DNA of 20,267 nt, taken from contig JAAMXY010000275.1 in assembly GCA_019677205.1 (NCBI GenBank), forward strand, positions 39,487 through 59,753. The letters are read 5' to 3'. The stretch comes from Pinguiococcus pyrenoidosus (lineage: Eukaryota > Sar > Pinguiophyceae > Pinguiochrysidales > Pinguiochrysidaceae). The translations under genes were made by a program, and so were the position numbers. The notes under the pieces were generated by a model. It was not told the DNA's origin and did no database searches. It saw only the letters and a program-made list of their open reading frames with translations. Positions 17,372-20,267 of the stretch are shown one piece after another; position 1 is the first letter of the stretch; each line of letters opens with the position of its first letter.

Positions 17372-19713
17372 TCAGTCGCCGACGCCCTTCGGCTGCGACT
17401 CCAAGGAAGAGTCCTTTGCCCTCAGCAGCGAGTCAATCTTACTGCCCAGTTCGTCAAGGCGCCTCTCGAGGGAAGCCAGCTTCTCAGGCACGACCCTCAT
17501 GAACAGGGAATCTGCGCGCTGACGCCCGCTGGAGGACACAGGATCCATCCCTTCCGAAGTGTCATTAGGATCGGGCGCCTCCTGTATCGTCGCCGGCACC
17601 GCCTTAGCGAATTGCTTGTGGGTTGCCATCTTGGCGATCAACTCGCGCTTGACTTCCGGGTAAGACTCGATGAGCTCCAGCAGGCGATCTTGGCTCAGCA
17701 CCTGCAGCTCGCAAGTGGTGATGGCGGCGATGCTGGCCGTACGGGTGCCGCCCTTCAGGCAGCCGACCTCGCCGAAGTAGGTGGGCGCCTGCAGCGTACG
17801 GAGTATCTTCTTGCCACTGAAGACGGCCACCCGGCCACGCGTCAAGAAGTACATCTCCTTGGCCGTCGCGCCCTCGTAGATGATGTAGTCGCCCTCGGGT
17901 ACCAACACCGGGCGGACGCACGCCACCAAGTCCGCCTTGCACTGCGCCGGCTTGTCCTGGAGGAACGGAATGGCCTTCACGGTCTCTCGCTCCACATGGA
18001 GAATGACGTCCAGGCGCAGCTGCGAATTCAGGCCCTCCACGATCTCCAGCGCGTTGTAACTATATTTCTGCTGCCAGCGGTTCTGCTTGTGAAAGAGGTA
18101 CTTGTAGTAGCGCCGCACGCGGCGCTGCAGCTCGGGCGACAGATCGAAGTCCTGGGTGAAGCGCGTGACCTCAGCGACGCGGTCGCGGTAGTCGCGGCGT
18201 TGGCCTTCGACAGCGGCCACGACGCTGGACACGCAGGACACGACGTAGGCGTACCAGCTGACGCCCAGCAGCATCACGAACACGCTGAACACCTGCTCGG
18301 CGGAGTTGCTCGCCGAGATATCGCCGTAGCCTACCGTGGTGAGCGTGCTGAAGGCCCAGTACAGCGACGCCGAGAAGGTCTCAGGCTGACGCCGCGCGAA
18401 GTAGCCCTCGCTGAAGATCCAGGTACAGCGCTGCGGCACGAAGTCCATGTCATAGGCGTACGTGCCGCAGAAGTCGACATTGGGGTCGACGCTCGAGGAG
18501 CACTGGAAAGCCACTTCGCAGTCTCGCGGGAACTCGCACGACTCGTAGCCGATGGAGACCCAGATGCAACCGACGCAATGCGTTACCAGCAGCGCCATGT
18601 ACACGATCCCACAGAGACGCAGCAGGCTCTAAAGGAGGTCGGCGTCAGCCTTAAGGCTTTGGGTGATGCTACGACAAGACTGCAGCGTACATGATCCAAG
18701 TTGTACATCGACTCGATCTCCTCCAAGAAGCGGCCCAGGTAGTTGAGCTTCGCCATCTGCACAAGGCGCAGGAGGTCCAGAAGTCGCGGAGGACTGGTAC
18801 GCATCGACATGGTTAAGTGTGGTTGAATGTGGGTGAAGTTGTGGCGGCACAAAATCTTCTGATACGCACTTCATATGCTCGAGGCAATTCAGCACCGAGT
18901 CCACGGGCACCGCCGCCAGCAGGTGGATGTGAAAGTCGGTACTCCGGAAGTGCTGGTAGATGCCCTGCAAGCTGTCCACCACGATGCTCTCGAGCGCCTG
19001 CGACGTCGAAGCAGTCTCACGTCAGCATCGGCGCTCACCGCTTTCGCATCGAGAGGCACCACGAAGACCTGATGCTCGATGTAAGCAGTGAAGAAGTGCA
19101 CCACGAAGTCCAAGGCGAGAACGAAGTCCAGCAGATACTCCAGCGAGTCGAAGATTTGCTCCGTCTCCGGCCTGGCGCCCTGTAGCGCAAGGTGCCGACA
19201 CGTCTGCCTTCGTTTTCCCTGGTTTCCGGTGATGCTGGGGAGTTCCAACCTGATGGAACCCGACGCGCAATGGCGTTATGAACGCGGTGACCCAAAGGCT
19301 GAAGACGCGCAGCCAGACGATGTATCTCGCGATCTGAGGAATAGCGCAGACACCTTAGGGAGATAGACAGCGCCATCTAGAGGGAAGAAACGCATACCTT
19401 CCGATCCGGGTAAATGATGTACCACTTCCGTCGGTAGGCGAGAGACACCTGCCTCGCCAGGCTCATGCGGCTCTGGCCGAGCAGATGAGGTTTCGCCGCT
19501 GTGGGCAACGCATGTCAGAACCTGAATCGTGAAGAGACGCGTCGATACCGCACCTCGGGCTTCGCCGCCTTGATCCCATTTGACTGGCGTCACGAGAGAA
19601 ACCTGCACGTGACACAAATCGTGATTCCCAGCTCATCAGCAGCAACCGTGGCATAGGCACACGCATAAATAAAAGGGCAGCTTCCACCGTACCCGACGGC
19701 CCTTGGGCGGCAT
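17372..19713 (-). CDS. Cyclic-nucleotide-binding-domain K+ channel, eight exons
   Basis: Exons are 19693-19713, 19554-19602, 19398-19498, 19250-19333, 19039-19179, 18870-18997, 18691-18793 and 17372-18628; phases all match, giving 627 aa from ATG 19713 (MPPKGRR). The cytosolic N-terminus ends in KWYIIYPDRK, the classic motif before S1 of EAG/CNG/HCN-type channels. S1 is about 60-82 (YIVWLRVFSLWVTAFITPLR), S2 about 96-118, S3 ends in HLLAAVPVD, and S4 (PPRLLDLLRLVQMAKL, about 176-191) has few basic residues. S5 follows in exon 8, then the K+ filter TTVGYGDI (GYGD 309-312), S6, a C-linker, and a CNBD at about 452-542. The CNBD keeps FGE (494-496) and RTA (Arg505), so it may truly bind cAMP or cGMP. 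A short C-terminal coiled coil (LASLERRLDELGSKIDSLL) ends the protein. The S5-pore loop is long and Cys-rich. It is expected in the plasma or ciliary membrane. Confidence 0.93.
18998..19038 (-). other. 41-nt intron in the S2-S3 region of the channel
   Basis: Donor GCG|GTGAGC and acceptor GTCGCAG|GCG keep phase 0 and give PLDAKALESIVVDSLQ, the usual S2-S3 linker pattern. It is much shorter than the neighbours. Using the weaker donor CAG|GTCTTC at 19068 would give a 71-nt intron but remove residues that fit the family. Confidence 0.55.
19603..19692 (-). other. First intron of the channel gene, after a 21-nt first coding exon
   Basis: Donor CGG|GTACGG and acceptor GTGCAG|GTT are both phase 0. 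Splicing joins MPPKGRR to VSLVTPVKWDQ and onward to the KWYIIYPDRK motif. The first coding exon is only seven codons, short enough to be missed by automated gene callers. Confidence 0.65.
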
Positions 19714-20267
19714 TTCGGACGGTCGCTTCCAAGCTCCACTAGGACGTCAGGAAGCGTCGCGTCGTCCAGAGTCTCCCTGGGGACGGACTCATATCTTCAT
19801 TTACACAGCGGAAGAGGTAGCAGAGTGGCCTCATCGTCGCCATCGCCGTCGACGAAGTTCACTCGTGGATTCCATGATTGCACCGTCGGAACGACCCTCT
19901 CTCGATCCCGACACAAGCATTCAGAAAAGCAGGGAGCGTACAGTTGCGGAATGATGTCCTGAAGGATAGCGGCGTGGTGCATGCTCAGCCTGATGCGCAT
20001 ATATCATAGCCTTGGTATCGAGATACGTACTCTCTGCTGTATTTTACTGAAAGACCTGCGACAGGTATGCGTCGATCGGACTTGGGTAGCCCTCCTCGTC
20101 GCTCAGATTTGAGACGGAATGCTAAAGAAAGCGTTGGCTTGAACGTCAGCCGTCCGGAGGTTTCCGGACGGTTCCGGGAGCTCTCAGCTCGGCCTTGCCA
20201 TCAAGGCTTACTGCCGATCCCTCCCGACTGATGCTCCTATTCTTCTCCACCTCTACCACTTCGAGGG
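19714..20267. other. Upstream flank of channel gene
   Basis: This is the expected promoter and 5' UTR of the channel. Small frames on both strands (for example a minus-strand frame from 20000) have no domain. A perfect hairpin lies at 20150-20171. A tRNA A-box-like string near 19818 lacks a matching B box and cloverleaf. Confidence 0.4.
20150..20171. other. Perfect 9-bp hairpin with 4-nt loop
   Basis: CCGTCCGGA is followed by the loop GGTT and the exact reverse complement TCCGGACGG. The stem has seven G-C pairs of nine. It is not in a confident coding region; it could be a UTR structure or a palindromic protein-binding site. Confidence 0.6.

Noticed and set aside
16877-18694. 605-codon open frame on the plus strand
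   Set aside because: It lies antisense to the channel, whose minus-strand product has unmistakable pore and CNBD motifs. The plus-strand translation is rich in Arg, Gln, Leu and His, as expected of a G+C-rich shadow frame, and has no domain.
19810-19880. tRNA-like A box (GGTAGCAGAGTGG)
   Set aside because: No B box with the expected GTTCGANNC core follows at proper distance, and no cloverleaf with a 7-bp acceptor stem can be drawn.
1-20267. Bacterial operon, CRISPR, phage or transposon system
   Set aside because: All confident genes have spliceosomal introns. I saw no repeats with spacers, no transposase or integrase domain, and no terminal inverted repeats. The GH78 domain is bacterial-type but sits in a eukaryotic gene.

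Overview
The window is nuclear DNA of a eukaryotic microbe: every confident gene is broken by short GT-AG introns, the coding sequence is G+C-rich by eye, and genes are tightly packed. I resolved about 24 introns by phase matching and by continuity with known families. Most are 55-127 nt, with a strong cluster at 61-77 nt. The polo kinase closely resembles the stramenopile (oomycete-type) form as I remember it. A stramenopile, cryptophyte or related alga/protist is the best guess, but the sequence alone does not fix the lineage.

Layout. (1) Positions 1-1084, minus: 5' part of an unrecognised gene whose C-terminus lies outside the window. (2) Positions 1532-~4690, minus: a Polo-like kinase with kinase domain, linker and both polo boxes, about 726 aa in about 11 exons. 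(3) Positions 5217-10527, minus: a very long exon encoding a secretory-pathway polypeptide that joins a GT61-type glycosyltransferase to a GH78 alpha-L-rhamnosidase. (4) Positions 10593-12438, minus: a five-exon gene with a signal peptide and a DUF616 (TOD1/MUCI70-type) glycosyltransferase domain. The stop codon of (4) lies inside a consensus GTGAGT donor, and a phase-matched 69-nt intron would splice (4) straight into (3). The two may therefore be one 2286-aa DUF616-GT61-GH78 protein. (5) Positions 13836-16687, plus: a five-exon, 795-aa protein of unrecognised family with an Ala/Gln-rich coiled coil. (6) Positions 17372-19713, minus: a complete eight-exon, 627-aa cyclic-nucleotide-binding K+ channel with S1-S6, a GYGD filter and a CNBD.

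The carbohydrate genes (3) and (4) are the centre of interest. A sugar transferase and a rhamnose-removing hydrolase in one chain, next to or fused with a second transferase, suggests making and trimming of a rhamnose-containing glycan in the secretory pathway or cell wall. That role is inference. The kinase and channel are ordinary signalling genes with local oddities: DLG in place of DFG, a changed polo-box pincer, and a Cys-rich channel turret.

Between genes I see little: a pyrimidine tract near 5158-5190, a perfect 9-bp hairpin at 20150-20171, and a 1.4-kb divergent promoter region at 12439-13835. I found no tRNA, rRNA, transposon, CRISPR array or prokaryotic system.
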